64,000 nt of DNA, taken from positions 1-64,000 of the forward strand of contig JARLJO010000008.1 in assembly GCA_031291175.1 (NCBI GenBank), given 5' to 3'. Each line of letters opens with the position of its first letter. Positions within the stretch are counted from its first letter, which is position 1. The DNA comes from Gammaproteobacteria bacterium. GTDB taxonomy: Bacteria > Pseudomonadota > Gammaproteobacteria > DSM-16500. The notes under the pieces are model-generated. The model worked only from the letters and a program-made list of their open reading frames with translations. It was not told where the DNA came from and made no database searches. The position numbers and the translations under genes were made by a program. Below, piece after piece: positions 41,884 through 50,528 of the stretch.

Positions 41884-42363
41884 ATGAATAATCTCTCATT
41901 TATAAAAGTCATCCCAAATGAAAGTCAGATGCTTGAGTTTGGCTCAAGTCTGGCATTAGCCTGTAACGGCGCTACTGTTATCTTTCTACAGGGAAATCTG
42001 GGCGCGGGCAAAACGACTCTGGCGCGAGGTTTTTTGCGAGGCTTCGGTTATGCCGGCAAGGTAAAAAGCCCCACTTACACCATCGTTGAACCCTACGATA
42101 TCGAGGGCCAAAAACTCTATCATTTTGATTTTTATCGATTGAATGATCCCGAAGAACTGGAATTCATTGGCATTCAAGATTACTTCTCAGAAGGCGCCAT
42201 CAGCCTGATTGAGTGGCCGGACAAAGGTTCGCTATTATTGCCTCCAGCGGATTTGTCTTGTTATATTGAGCCCCACGAAGAAGGGCGAGAAATACGGATC
42301 GAGGCGCATACCGCGCAAGGCAAAACTATTTTAAAGCGGCTAGTTCGCATAGAAGCAGAATAA
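41884..42363 (+). CDS. tsaE: tRNA threonylcarbamoyladenosine biosynthesis ATPase
   Basis: A small P-loop protein of 159 residues: LQGNLGAGKTTLARGFLRGF (P-loop near residues 37-45), VKSPTYTIVEPYDI, YHFDFYRLNDPEELEFIGI and LIEWPDKGSLLLPPADL, the complete TsaE signature. It works with TsaD and TsaB, driving release or cycling of the threonylcarbamoyl transfer complex. It is followed by amiC after one base, so the two are co-translated. Confidence 0.97.
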   Translation: MNNLSFIKVIPNESQMLEFGSSLALACNGATVIFLQGNLGAGKTTLARGFLRGFGYAGKVKSPTYTIVEPYDIEGQKLYHFDFYRLNDPEELEFIGIQDYFSEGAISLIEWPDKGSLLLPPADLSCYIEPHEEGREIRIEAHTAQGKTILKRLVRIEAE

Positions 42364-42364
42364 C

Positions 42365-43654
42365 ATGTCAATGATATCAATTAGACTCAAAAAGTGGTTA
42401 GGCATATTGCTTGGTGCCTCGGTCATCAATGTGTATGCATTGCCCACGAATTTAACCCATGTTCAGGTCCTGCGGTTTCCAACTTATTCACGAGTCATCT
42501 TTAGCATCACTGAGCCTGATAAATATCACGTGTTTGCTTTGCCAAATCCCAATCGGATAGTCGTTGATTTAACGAACGCGCACTTAAAAGCAGATTTGCG
42601 GCATTTTGATTTAGGCGATTCACCTATTATCAGTGTTCGCAGCGGCACACCAAAGCCCTCCACCTTGCGAGTCGTATTTGATATGCGTTCTGCCGCCCAC
42701 TTCAAAAGTTTTATTGCACCCGATACCCATACGCATGAAGCTCAGCTAGTTGTCGATATTTTCCCGGCAGAAAAAGCGGCCCATTTAGTAGAGACAGCAC
42801 TACAAGCGGCGCAACCAGTAGCGCAGCCACCCGTTATCATGGTGCCTAAGCCTCTAATAAAACGGCCTGCTTTTATCAAAGCAACCTCAGTGACTCGATC
42901 TATAGAGCCTATAAAAAAGCGAGAAGTACAAATCTCTACGATACCAAAACCGCATTCTGTAGTAGTGGTGATTGATGCGGGCCATGGCGGCAAAGATCCT
43001 GGTACCATCGGTACCAAAGGCGGTAAAGAAAAAGAAATTGTTTTGGGTATTGCGATGCGTTTGGCAAATTTAATTAACAAAGAGCCAAATATGCGAGCCA
43101 TATTGACACGCAAAGGCGATTACTTTGTGACATTGCGAGATCGTTTACGTTTGGCGCGCAAAGACAAAGCCGATCTCTTTGTTTCCATTCATGCGGATGC
43201 CTATCAGAATGATCAATCAAGCGGCGTCTCTGTGTACGCACTTTCACGTCACGGCGCAACCAGTGAAGCAGCACGATGGCTTGCCCGAAGAGAAAACTAT
43301 TCAGAATTAGGTGGTGTGGACTTTGGTGAGCTGGGTGATAAAAGCTATGTCTTACGATCCGTCTTAATTGATCTGGCTCAAACCGCCACGATCACAGACA
43401 GCGTGCATCTTGGCACCGATGTTTTAAGCGCGCTAGAAAATGTCACCAAGTTGCATGATCCCCATGTCGAGCAAGCGCCATTTGTCGTATTGAAATCACC
43501 TGATATCCCCTCTGTTTTAGTTGAAACAGGGTACCTGTCAAATCCTCGCGAAGAAGAACGTTTGCGTACACCTGAATACCGTGACGAATTAGCGCAAGCG
43601 CTGCTGTCGGGTATTCATCATTATTTATCCAGTCATCCATCAGTTGGCGTATAA
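42365..43654 (+). CDS. amiC: N-acetylmuramoyl-L-alanine amidase with AMIN domain
   Basis: Signal peptide of about 26 residues (KWLGILLGASVINVYA). An AMIN septum-targeting domain follows (residues 30-135; TNLTHVQVLRFPTYSRVIFS), then a Pro-rich linker and the Amidase_3 catalytic domain from about residue 198: VIDAGHGGKDPGTIG, KADLFVSIHADAYQNDQSSG and SVLVETGYLSNPREEERL, carrying the zinc ligands and catalytic Glu. It splits daughter-cell peptidoglycan and needs activation by EnvC, which is encoded at 50529. In enterobacteria the gene at this place is amiB; I use amiC loosely, as the AmiB and AmiC types cannot be told apart here (there is no LysM domain). Confidence 0.92.
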   Translation: MSMISIRLKKWLGILLGASVINVYALPTNLTHVQVLRFPTYSRVIFSITEPDKYHVFALPNPNRIVVDLTNAHLKADLRHFDLGDSPIISVRSGTPKPSTLRVVFDMRSAAHFKSFIAPDTHTHEAQLVVDIFPAEKAAHLVETALQAAQPVAQPPVIMVPKPLIKRPAFIKATSVTRSIEPIKKREVQISTIPKPHSVVVVIDAGHGGKDPGTIGTKGGKEKEIVLGIAMRLANLINKEPNMRAILTRKGDYFVTLRDRLRLARKDKADLFVSIHADAYQNDQSSGVSVYALSRHGATSEAARWLARRENYSELGGVDFGELGDKSYVLRSVLIDLAQTATITDSVHLGTDVLSALENVTKLHDPHVEQAPFVVLKSPDIPSVLVETGYLSNPREEERLRTPEYRDELAQALLSGIHHYLSSHPSVGV

Positions 43655-43655
43655 C

Positions 43656-45518
43656 ATGCAAAGAATACAAAGATTAAGTCCCATGCTGGCAAATCAAATT
43701 GCCGCAGGAGAAGTCATAGAGCGTCCTGCTTCCGTCGTTAAAGAGCTAGTCGAAAACAGCATTGACGCAGGATCCACTAAAATTGAAATTGACATAGAGC
43801 AAGGTGGTCTTGGATTAATTCGCATCCGTGACAACGGTTCGGGTATTCATCAAGATGATTTGCCGCTAGCGCTTGATCGCCATGCAACGAGCAAAATCCA
43901 TGTTTTTGATGATTTAGAGCAAATTGCCACTTTGGGTTTTCGGGGCGAGGCACTGGCGAGTATTGGCTCCGTATCGCGACTTTCTTTATCTTCAGCCTAT
44001 GGCAATGAGACAGGCTGGCAGGTCACAACACAAGGCACAGAAGAAGCTCCAAACTTGCAGCCGATCGCGCACCCTAAAGGCACAACCATTGAAGTGCATG
44101 ATTTATTTTTTAATACGCCAGCACGTCGCAAATTCCTGCGCTCAGAAAAAACCGAATTTGATCATATTGATGAAGTCATCAAACGCATAGCATTAAGCCA
44201 TGCTGAAATTAGCTTCACACTGAAACACAATCAACGCATCGTGCGTCAATATCGAGCGGCGCACTCTCCATTAGAAATAGAGCAACGCATTGGTAGTCTT
44301 TGCGGCAGTACTTTTATCGAAAATGCAGTTCGCATTGAAACGGAGATGCCGGGTTTAAAATTAAGCGGATGGATTGCATTGCCGACTTTTTCTCGCAGTC
44401 AGCCTGATTTGCAATATTTTTATGTGAATGGGCGCGTTGTGCGCGACAAGTTAGTGAGTCATGCGGTCAAAGTGGCTTATCATGATGTCATGTATCAAGA
44501 TCGTTACCCTGCATTTGTTTTATTTCTGGATATTGAGCCGCAGCAAGTGGATGTGAATGTGCACCCTACCAAGCATGAAGTACGTTTTCGTGAAAGTCGG
44601 TTAGTGCATGATTTTATTTCGCGAGGCCTCAGAGATATTTTAAATAATATCCGTCCTGGTCAAGCAGAAGCCGTACCCATTTCGTTCACTGAAGTGAAAG
44701 ACAAAGGAAGTGAGCCGGGCAATACAGCGCTTTCAGGTGTGTCATATGTTTCGCAAAAAGAACAGATGCCAATGCCGTCTGCTGAGATGCCAAAATCGCC
44801 TCAGTCTTATGCCGCGCCTCCAAAGCGTAGTAGTTACATACCTGAACAACAAGCTATGCCGTTGAAGGTGCGTGAACAAATGGCGGTATACGGTAAATTA
44901 CATCCTGAATCACCCACGGCGGTAGCAGATGTTGTCCCACCTTTAGGATTTGCTTTGGCGCAGCTGCATGGCATTTATATCTTGGCTCAAAATGCCAAAG
45001 GTTTAATTTTAGTTGATATGCATGCGGGCCATGAACGAGTGGTTTATGAGCGCTTGAAGAAAAGTTTAAGCGATAAAAAAATCATTGCACAGCCTCTATT
45101 AGTGCCAATGACCGTCACATTGAGCGAACGCGAAGTCAATTGCCTGGAAGGTCAGCACGAGCTATTTGAACAGTTAGGCATGCGAGTCGATCGCCTTGGC
45201 GCAGAAACAGTAGTGGTGCGTGAAGTGCCGGATTTATTGCGCGATGGCAATGTAGAGCAGCTGATACGCGATATTGCTGCCGATTTAATTGAGCATGCAA
45301 AAAGTACGCGCGTAGAAGAATACCTGGAAAAAATCCTGGGCACTCTTGCTTGCCATGGTGCGGTACGAGCATCGCGTCGTTTAACCATCCCTGAAATGAA
45401 CGCGCTTTTACGCGACATGGAAAGCACAGAAAACAGTGGTCAATGTGTGCATGGTCGCCCCACATGGACAGAGCTGTCCATGACGGAGTTAGATAAGTTA
45501 TTTTTACGTGGTCGTTAA
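43656..45518 (+). CDS. mutL: DNA mismatch repair protein MutL (endonuclease-type)
   Basis: The start is the ATG one base after the amiC stop; a TTG four codons earlier is unlikely. The GHKL ATPase is complete (IAAGEVIERPASVVKELVEN, RDNGSGIHQDDL, LGFRGEALASIGSV, NTPARRKFLRSE). The C-terminal domain carries VDMHAGHERVVYERLK, the DMHA-x-H-E-R-x-x-Y-E endonuclease motif that Escherichia coli MutL lacks, and CHGAVRASRRL with QCVHGRPTW. So MutL itself probably nicks the strand, and methyl-directed MutH is not needed. At 620 residues it is full length. miaA follows without a gap. Confidence 0.97.
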   Translation: MQRIQRLSPMLANQIAAGEVIERPASVVKELVENSIDAGSTKIEIDIEQGGLGLIRIRDNGSGIHQDDLPLALDRHATSKIHVFDDLEQIATLGFRGEALASIGSVSRLSLSSAYGNETGWQVTTQGTEEAPNLQPIAHPKGTTIEVHDLFFNTPARRKFLRSEKTEFDHIDEVIKRIALSHAEISFTLKHNQRIVRQYRAAHSPLEIEQRIGSLCGSTFIENAVRIETEMPGLKLSGWIALPTFSRSQPDLQYFYVNGRVVRDKLVSHAVKVAYHDVMYQDRYPAFVLFLDIEPQQVDVNVHPTKHEVRFRESRLVHDFISRGLRDILNNIRPGQAEAVPISFTEVKDKGSEPGNTALSGVSYVSQKEQMPMPSAEMPKSPQSYAAPPKRSSYIPEQQAMPLKVREQMAVYGKLHPESPTAVADVVPPLGFALAQLHGIYILAQNAKGLILVDMHAGHERVVYERLKKSLSDKKIIAQPLLVPMTVTLSEREVNCLEGQHELFEQLGMRVDRLGAETVVVREVPDLLRDGNVEQLIRDIAADLIEHAKSTRVEEYLEKILGTLACHGAVRASRRLTIPEMNALLRDMESTENSGQCVHGRPTWTELSMTELDKLFLRGR

Positions 45519-46457
45519 ATGCAAAAAAAACCGCTGATTATTTGTTTGATGGGTCCAACAGCTTCCGGTAAAACGCAGTTGGCGGTGGATTTGGTTCAGC
45601 ATTTCCCTATTGAAATTATCTCAGTGGATTCTGCCTTGGTCTATAAGGGGATGGATATTGGCACAGCAAAACCCACGTCCGATATTTTAAAAATAGCACC
45701 GCATCGTCTTTTGGATATTCGTGACCCTGCAGATGCTTATTCAGCGGCGGATTTTTGTATTGATGCGCTCCGTGAAATCGAGGCTATTATCGCTCGCGGC
45801 CACACGCCGCTCTTGGTGGGTGGGACAATGCTATATTTTCGGGCTCTTCAACAAGGCTTGTCTGATCTTCCTTCAGCAAATGAATCATTGCGCGCCAGTC
45901 TCGCAGCAGAAGGAGAAGCCTTAGGTTGGCCGGCAATGCATGATCGTCTTCGACAAATTGATCTTGCGGCGGCAGAGCGCATTCACCCAAATGACGCGCA
46001 GCGTATTCAGCGAGCTTTGGAAGTGTACGAATTAACGGGTAAAAATCTCTCTTCTTTTCATGAAGCGGAAACAAAGTCTTTGTCACAATACCGAGTTTGT
46101 AATTTGGCAGTGACACCTCTTAATCGGGCTATTTTGCATGAACGAATTCAGCAACGTTTTTCCGAAATGCTTGAGCAAGGTTTTATTGATGAAGTAAAAG
46201 CGTTGTTCGTACGCAATGATTTAACATTGGATACGCCAGCCATTCGTTCTGTCGGCTATCGACAGGTGTGGGAATATTTACAAGGTAAAACAACTTATGA
46301 TGAGATGCGTGAAAAAGGTATTATTGCGACTCGCCAGCTAGCCAAACGCCAGCTTACTTGGTTGCGTCATTGGTCATCAGAAATCAAATGGTTTGATAGC
46401 ATTGCCCCCGATTTATACTTGCAAGTAGAGGCATATCTAAAACCCCTCTTACCTTAA
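45519..46457 (+). CDS. miaA: tRNA dimethylallyltransferase
   Basis: A P-loop (LMGPTASGKTQLAVDLVQHF) at the N-terminus, then SVDSALVYKGMDIGTAKP, PHRLLDIRDPADAYSAADF and PLLVGGTMLYFRALQQGL. Later come NDAQRIQRALEVYELTGK and the C-terminal RQLAKRQLTWLRHW with the tRNA-binding basic helix. At 312 residues it is normal. It adds an isopentenyl group to A37 of UNN-reading tRNAs. It begins immediately after the mutL stop. In enterobacteria hfq follows at once; here the conserved cluster is broken after this gene and a repeat array begins 25 bp later. Confidence 0.97.
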   Translation: MQKKPLIICLMGPTASGKTQLAVDLVQHFPIEIISVDSALVYKGMDIGTAKPTSDILKIAPHRLLDIRDPADAYSAADFCIDALREIEAIIARGHTPLLVGGTMLYFRALQQGLSDLPSANESLRASLAAEGEALGWPAMHDRLRQIDLAAAERIHPNDAQRIQRALEVYELTGKNLSSFHEAETKSLSQYRVCNLAVTPLNRAILHERIQQRFSEMLEQGFIDEVKALFVRNDLTLDTPAIRSVGYRQVWEYLQGKTTYDEMREKGIIATRQLAKRQLTWLRHWSSEIKWFDSIAPDLYLQVEAYLKPLLP

Positions 46458-46481
46458 AATATTTACATAGAGACCAGTCAC

Positions 46482-46615
46482 TTATCCGTATACGTGCCAC
46501 TCACCCGCCTACTCATTACCCATCCACCTACGCATTACCTATCCATCTACCTATCACCCATCCATCTGCGCATTACCTATCCATCTACGTATCACCTATT
46601 CACCTACGTACCGCG
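46482..46615 (+). repeat. Degenerate 19-bp tandem repeat array (about 7 units) after miaA
   Basis: Units run 46502-46520, 46521-46539, 46540-46558, 46559-46577 and 46578-46596 (type CATCCACCTACGCATTACC), with weaker units before and after. There are no unique spacers, so this is not CRISPR. The final unit merges into the palindromic repeat at 46603-46634. Confidence 0.8.
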
Positions 46616-46634
46616 GCTTGTCCGCGGTATCCAG
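46603..46634. repeat. Extragenic palindrome, copy 1 (CCTACGTACCGCGGCTTG...)
   Basis: TACCGCGG and CCGCGGTA pair around CTTGT; the 32-nt unit ends TATCCAG. It matches 58371-58402 except for one compensated base pair (C-G changed to T-A), which keeps the stem. Compensated change points to selection on, or spread of, the folded form. Confidence 0.8.
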
Positions 46635-46709
46635 TGATTAAAGCTTCAGGAATAATGGTAAGTGACAAGACTTGCTGATCTAATCACTAGGTATAACATT
46701 TAAAATGAG

Positions 46710-47372
46710 CTACGGCAAAAAGTAATAAGGGTTAGGCAATTTAAAGCTTTTCTCGGAATAACCACCCGCAAGATCGCTTAATTGGTCGCCCATATTCACC
46801 ACAATAATATAATTATTTTTTGAAAGTGCCCGACGCGAAGAGGCTTTATAAGGAACAATGGATTTTAAGCGATAATCATCGGGTTTTAAAATAAGACCAT
46901 CCCAGTTTTTGTAACCTTCACGTAAAAGGTTATCTTCGGTCAGCGCACGAAATCTTTCAGGACGTCCAGTAATAAAAAACACCGCAACATGATGTGCTTT
47001 CGCATAACGATATAATTCTAAAGTCGGTTTGATAGCCGCATCAGTGCCTTTTGCTTCTGCACCGTTAATTTGATCATTGTTGCCACCGAAGCGCATGTCG
47101 GCCATGTCGCGATAGTTAGAGAGAGAGGTTTCATCAATATCCAGCACGATAGCCAGTTTTTCATTCGGTGTGGCTTTTGTTATTCGTTCTTTCAAATAAC
47201 CCAACGCTTGGCCAGCCACTGCCGCTTGGTCGCGTTCGTACTGACCATCATCATGATAGCGAATCAGGTCTTTTTTGACGGCATCCAGATTTTGCATGGA
47301 GCAGTCTGACGCATAACTATGAGTGATGCCCAAAAGAGCCACAAAAAGGGCGGTTATTATTTTGTTATTCAT
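46710..47372 (-). CDS. Secreted HAD-family acid phosphatase (class B-like)
   Basis: A signal peptide (MNNKIITALFVALLGITHSY, cut near YA-SD) is followed by a 200-residue HAD phosphatase. The catalytic motif I is VLDIDETSLSNYRDM (D-x-D-x-T/E), motif II FFITGRPERFRALTEDNL, and motif III/IV IIVVNMGDQLSDLAGGYS. This is the pattern of the plant-acid-phosphatase/class B group, periplasmic or secreted enzymes that dephosphorylate small phosphomonoesters; Legionella and Coxiella both secrete relatives. It lies downstream of the repeat array, on the other strand from miaA, in the segment that interrupts the miaA-hfq order. Confidence 0.88.
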   Translation of the reverse strand: MNNKIITALFVALLGITHSYASDCSMQNLDAVKKDLIRYHDDGQYERDQAAVAGQALGYLKERITKATPNEKLAIVLDIDETSLSNYRDMADMRFGGNNDQINGAEAKGTDAAIKPTLELYRYAKAHHVAVFFITGRPERFRALTEDNLLREGYKNWDGLILKPDDYRLKSIVPYKASSRRALSKNNYIIVVNMGDQLSDLAGGYSEKSFKLPNPYYFLP

Positions 47373-47396
47373 GCAGATAGGTTTCCTCTTGGTTAG

Positions 47397-47568
47397 AGGC
47401 GTTGTTGAATAAATTCAAAATGACTCTGTCATTCCCGCATAGGCGGGAATCTATTGTTAGCAAAAGCAACTGATAAGCCATCTCTCATCCTCGATAGCTC
47501 CTCACTTAATTCACTCTATAAAAACAATGGCTTCAATTATTCAGAGTTCGATTTATTCAACAACGCCT
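47397..47568. mobile_element. 172-bp MITE with IS5-type terminal inverted repeats
   Basis: The ends are perfect inverted repeats, AGGCGTTGTTGAATAAAT at 47397-47414 and its complement at 47551-47568. TAG flanks both sides (47394-47396 and 47569-47571) as a 3-bp target duplication. The GGCGTTGTTGAATAAAT ends resemble those of IS5-family elements as I remember them. Inside is CATTCCCGCATAGGCGGGAAT, another common palindrome, and no reading frame. It is a non-autonomous element; the transposase must be elsewhere. It lies between the phosphatase promoter and the next plus-strand gene. Confidence 0.85.
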
Positions 47569-47725
47569 TAGTCAGGCGTGAAATTTATCAAATCAGCTTC
47601 GCCTAAGCAACAATAATGTTCTCTTTTTGTCCCATTCGGCGTGATTAAGGCTAAGCGAGACAGTCTGCCATGCGCTTTGGCATGCGTGTTTGAGTTTTGT
47701 CTCATGGTGGTTTAAGATCTTTCTT

Positions 47726-48250
47726 ATGAACTCATTAAACGACTCGCCAATAAAATCCATCATTCTCAATCTGGTCGGACAAGTCATTATTCTCTTGTTA
47801 GCCATCGTTTATCTTAATTTTTATTACTTTGAAAGGGTTCTGCCAAATAAGCGAATAGCGGAAGATTTTCATGTGGCGACCTGTGTTGTCACAAATAAGG
47901 AATTGGTAGAGAAGGGTGGAATCATTCATCGATTTCGCGCTAGTTTTTTATTGACCTATACAGCCAATGATCAGGTTTATCGGTCTGTTGCTTCAGGCAA
48001 TGGAATGAATCACGGTTTAACCACTAACAAAAATGGGCAGCAAGATATTTTAGATCAGTTTAATATTGGTATGACATATCCCTGCTGGTTTAATCCAGAA
48101 AATCCCCGTCAAATTGTCTTGGTTCAAAAGCATGATTGGTCTTCTACCCTACCTTTGATGATACCGTCGATTATCATTATCGCTATGATTTATTATATCT
48201 TCAGCTCGATCTTTACTATTATCGGTACCATCTCAAGTCGCAAAAAATAA
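47726..48250 (+). CDS. DUF3592-like membrane protein
   Basis: About 174 residues from the ATG at 47726 (MNSLNDSPIKSIILN); the longer frame uses TTG and looks spurious. One membrane helix near the N-terminus (NLVGQVIILLLAIVYLNFYY) and one or two near the C-terminus (LPLMIPSIIIIAMIYYIFSS) flank an extracytoplasmic beta-rich domain with HRFRASFLLTYTANDQVYRS and CWFNPENPRQIVLVQKHDW. The 'C-W/Y-x-P-x-x-P' turn followed by a strand is the mark of DUF3592 proteins, whose function is unknown. It points toward the small membrane protein on the opposite strand (4-bp gap). Confidence 0.65.
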   Translation: MNSLNDSPIKSIILNLVGQVIILLLAIVYLNFYYFERVLPNKRIAEDFHVATCVVTNKELVEKGGIIHRFRASFLLTYTANDQVYRSVASGNGMNHGLTTNKNGQQDILDQFNIGMTYPCWFNPENPRQIVLVQKHDWSSTLPLMIPSIIIIAMIYYIFSSIFTIIGTISSRKK

Positions 48251-48253
48251 CTC

Positions 48254-48652
48254 TTACTGTGGTGCAGCAATGTAAGGGTTAATGGGGGGTGCTGCTACTT
48301 GTAATGGATAGTGAATAGAAACTTTATCCAGTTCGTTTGGACGTAATGATCTTCTAAATTCATCGGTTAAAGTGACAGCGGTCACTTTCTTTTGGAGGGG
48401 AGACCAACCTTGTGGGCAGAGATAAACGATTTTGCCGGTTTGGGTGAGCTTGAATTCGACCTGTTCTGTGCTATTGATATATTCATCCCCACATTGATTG
48501 CCGATGTCAGTATTGATAATGGCAACGCTGCCATAGACGCTCAAGTCCGCATCCGTATGCAAGAATATATTGCGGTTAATGGCCATAGCAAGAAACCAAA
48601 CAGCAATAATTCCAATAATGGTCCAAATGATTAAAACTAAATTCTGCTGCAT
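48254..48652 (-). CDS. Small single-helix membrane protein, unknown
   Basis: I start at the ATG at 48652 (MQQNLVLIIWTIIGIIAVWF), which puts the hydrophobic segment at residues 3-22; an ATG twelve codons earlier is possible. A domain of about 105 residues follows, with two cysteines (NQCGDEY and VYLCPQGW) that could pair outside the cytoplasm, then a Pro-rich tail (PPINPYIAAPQ). Not recognised. The anchor and the disulphide-capable domain suggest a periplasmic protein held to the inner membrane. It is divergent from ridA with the two starts about 85 bp apart. Confidence 0.55.
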   Translation of the reverse strand: MQQNLVLIIWTIIGIIAVWFLAMAINRNIFLHTDADLSVYGSVAIINTDIGNQCGDEYINSTEQVEFKLTQTGKIVYLCPQGWSPLQKKVTAVTLTDEFRRSLRPNELDKVSIHYPLQVAAPPINPYIAAPQ

Positions 48653-48736
48653 TGATTTTCCATCCTGGAAATAAATAGTAAGATGCATTATAGCAAGTTA
48701 ACTGCAAAATTCAGCAATAAAGTTCAAGGGGTATAC

Positions 48737-49117
48737 ATGAAACAAATGATCGAAACAAAAAAAGCACCGGCCGCCATTGGCCCTTATTCACAAGCCATCA
48801 AGATCAATAATACAGTTTACTTATCGGGGCAAATTCCATTGGATCCGACCTCGATGATATTGGTTGAAGGCGATATAGTTATTCAAATCAAGCAAGTCTT
48901 AGAGAATTTGCGTGAAGTAGCTGTGGCTTCCGGCGGGAGTTTAGATCATATTGTGAAGCTGTCTGTTTTCTTGCTGGATTTATCGCATCTCTCTTTCGTC
49001 AATGAAATGATGACACAATATTTTAAAGCGCCTTTTCCTGCGCGCACATCCATTCAGGTTTCGGCTTTGCCTAAAAATGCTGCTGTCGAGATTGATGCGA
49101 TTATGATTTTGGCTTAA
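48737..49117 (+). CDS. ridA: RidA family enamine/imine deaminase
   Basis: 126 residues from the ATG at 48737 (MKQMIETKKAPAAIGPYSQA); an earlier ATG at 48683 is not part of the family. Typical blocks: TVYLSGQIPLDPTSMILVEG, VIQIKQVLENLREVAVASGG, DHIVKLSVFLLDL and FPARTSIQVSALPKNAAVEI, including the active-site Arg of ARTSIQV. It hydrolyses reactive enamines made by PLP enzymes. One oddity is the position where typical RidA proteins have a Cys or Gly-rich turn; the rest is standard. The 3' end overlaps the convergent ctpA by 17 bp. Confidence 0.95.
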   Translation: MKQMIETKKAPAAIGPYSQAIKINNTVYLSGQIPLDPTSMILVEGDIVIQIKQVLENLREVAVASGGSLDHIVKLSVFLLDLSHLSFVNEMMTQYFKAPFPARTSIQVSALPKNAAVEIDAIMILA

Positions 49118-50450
49118 ATGCCATCGCTTTTAAAATATTTAAAGACTCATACAGCTGAAAATCTTCTTTCGCAAGTGCGGTAATGCTTTTACCGTCTGCG
49201 TCAATGCCGTCGACAGTGGTTTTATTGGCAAGATGGTCTTTTAGCTGAAATTCTCTGATGGGATCAATATTTAAATCGGTGATGGGGGAGACTTTAATAT
49301 TAGCAATGTAAATATCGGGGATGATACCTTGGTTTTGAATAAGGCGTCCGGAAGGTGTGTGATATAAAGCGGTTGTGAGTTTCACCGCATGGTTTTTATC
49401 GAGCGGTAAAACGGTTTGTACCGAGCCCTTTCCAAAGCTCGTGGTGCCGACAATCACCGCGCGATGATAATCTTGCAATGCGCCAGCGACGATTTCTGAA
49501 GCAGAAGCAGAGCCTTCATTAATTAAAATAATAAGAGGCGCATCTTCTAGCAAGTCATGTCCTGTCGCGATAGCTTTATATTGTGATTCGGGCACGCGGC
49601 CTTGCGTGTAAACAATTTTTCTATCAAATTGAGTGAGCTTGTCACTGTTTAGAAAAACATTTACCACTTTCACGGCCGTTTCAAGCAAGCCCCCAGGATT
49701 GTTACGTAAATCTAAAACCAAGCCTTTTAAATGGCCGCCTGCTTGTTTCTTTAAATTATTAATCGCAGTAATCAGAAGATCGCCCGTGGGTTCTTGAAAC
49801 TGACTGATACGGATATAGCCAAAATCTGTTTCGAGTAATTTACTTTTTAAACTATCGGTATGGATCATTGCGCGCAAAATATTAAATTTCAGTGGTTCTT
49901 TTTGGCCTGGACGAATGATGGTGACAACAATAGGGGAGCCTTCTTTGCCACGCATAGCATCGACGGCTTGGTCACCTGTCATTTCATTAACGAGTTTGCC
50001 ATCCAGCGCCACGATATAATCGCCCGATTTAATACCGGCTTTGGCTGCGGGGGTGTCATCAATTGGTGTGACTACTTTCAAGACGCCGTATTCACTACTG
50101 ACTTCAATGCCTAAGCCACCAAACGCGCCGCTGGTTGTAGTCATTAGCGCTTTATAAGCATTTTCATCTAAATATTCTGAGTGAGGGTCTAGATTATTCA
50201 CCATGCCGCGAATCGCATTTTCTAATAACTTTTGATCATTAATGGTTTTGGCATAATTGTTTTTTATGGTTGTTATGGTGTCGACAAAGCGATTGATATC
50301 CACTTCGTCTAACGCTTTCGCGGTCTCTGGTGAAGAGGATGTAGTTGCAGGGGAGGGAGTCGATGTGTCTGCTGGGTCTGCAAAAGAAATGCATGAGCCT
50401 AAAGTTAATGAAATCAATAAGGCTGAGAGTTTGATAGCACGATTTTTCAT
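49101..50450 (-). CDS. ctpA: S41 carboxyl-terminal processing protease with PDZ domain
   Basis: I prefer the ATG at 50450 (MKNRAIKLSALLISLTLGSC), since the frame from 50501 adds residues before the signal sequence. LTLGSC may be a lipobox, or cleavage may fall after ISFA. The PDZ domain (VSSEYGVLKVVTPIDDTPAA, KSGDYIVALDGKLVNEM) precedes the S41 core: GYIRISQFQEPTGDL, GLVLDLRNNPGGLLETAVKV, INEGSASASEIVAGAL with the nucleophile Ser, and TTSFGKGSVQTVLPL with the catalytic Lys. It trims periplasmic proteins. It is third in gpmI-envC-ctpA, the conserved gammaproteobacterial order. Confidence 0.95.
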   Translation of the reverse strand: MKNRAIKLSALLISLTLGSCISFADPADTSTPSPATTSSSPETAKALDEVDINRFVDTITTIKNNYAKTINDQKLLENAIRGMVNNLDPHSEYLDENAYKALMTTTSGAFGGLGIEVSSEYGVLKVVTPIDDTPAAKAGIKSGDYIVALDGKLVNEMTGDQAVDAMRGKEGSPIVVTIIRPGQKEPLKFNILRAMIHTDSLKSKLLETDFGYIRISQFQEPTGDLLITAINNLKKQAGGHLKGLVLDLRNNPGGLLETAVKVVNVFLNSDKLTQFDRKIVYTQGRVPESQYKAIATGHDLLEDAPLIILINEGSASASEIVAGALQDYHRAVIVGTTSFGKGSVQTVLPLDKNHAVKLTTALYHTPSGRLIQNQGIIPDIYIANIKVSPITDLNIDPIREFQLKDHLANKTTVDGIDADGKSITALAKEDFQLYESLNILKAMAFKPKS

Positions 50451-50528
50451 AAGAATACATTCCCCAAGGACGCGTTCCACCCTATCTATAGTATAGTGCA
50501 TTTCGGGGAGCTTGCGGGCGTAAAAATA

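Noticed and set aside
46482-46615. Possible CRISPR array
   Set aside because: The 19-bp units are directly adjacent, diverged and without unique spacers, and no cas genes are near.
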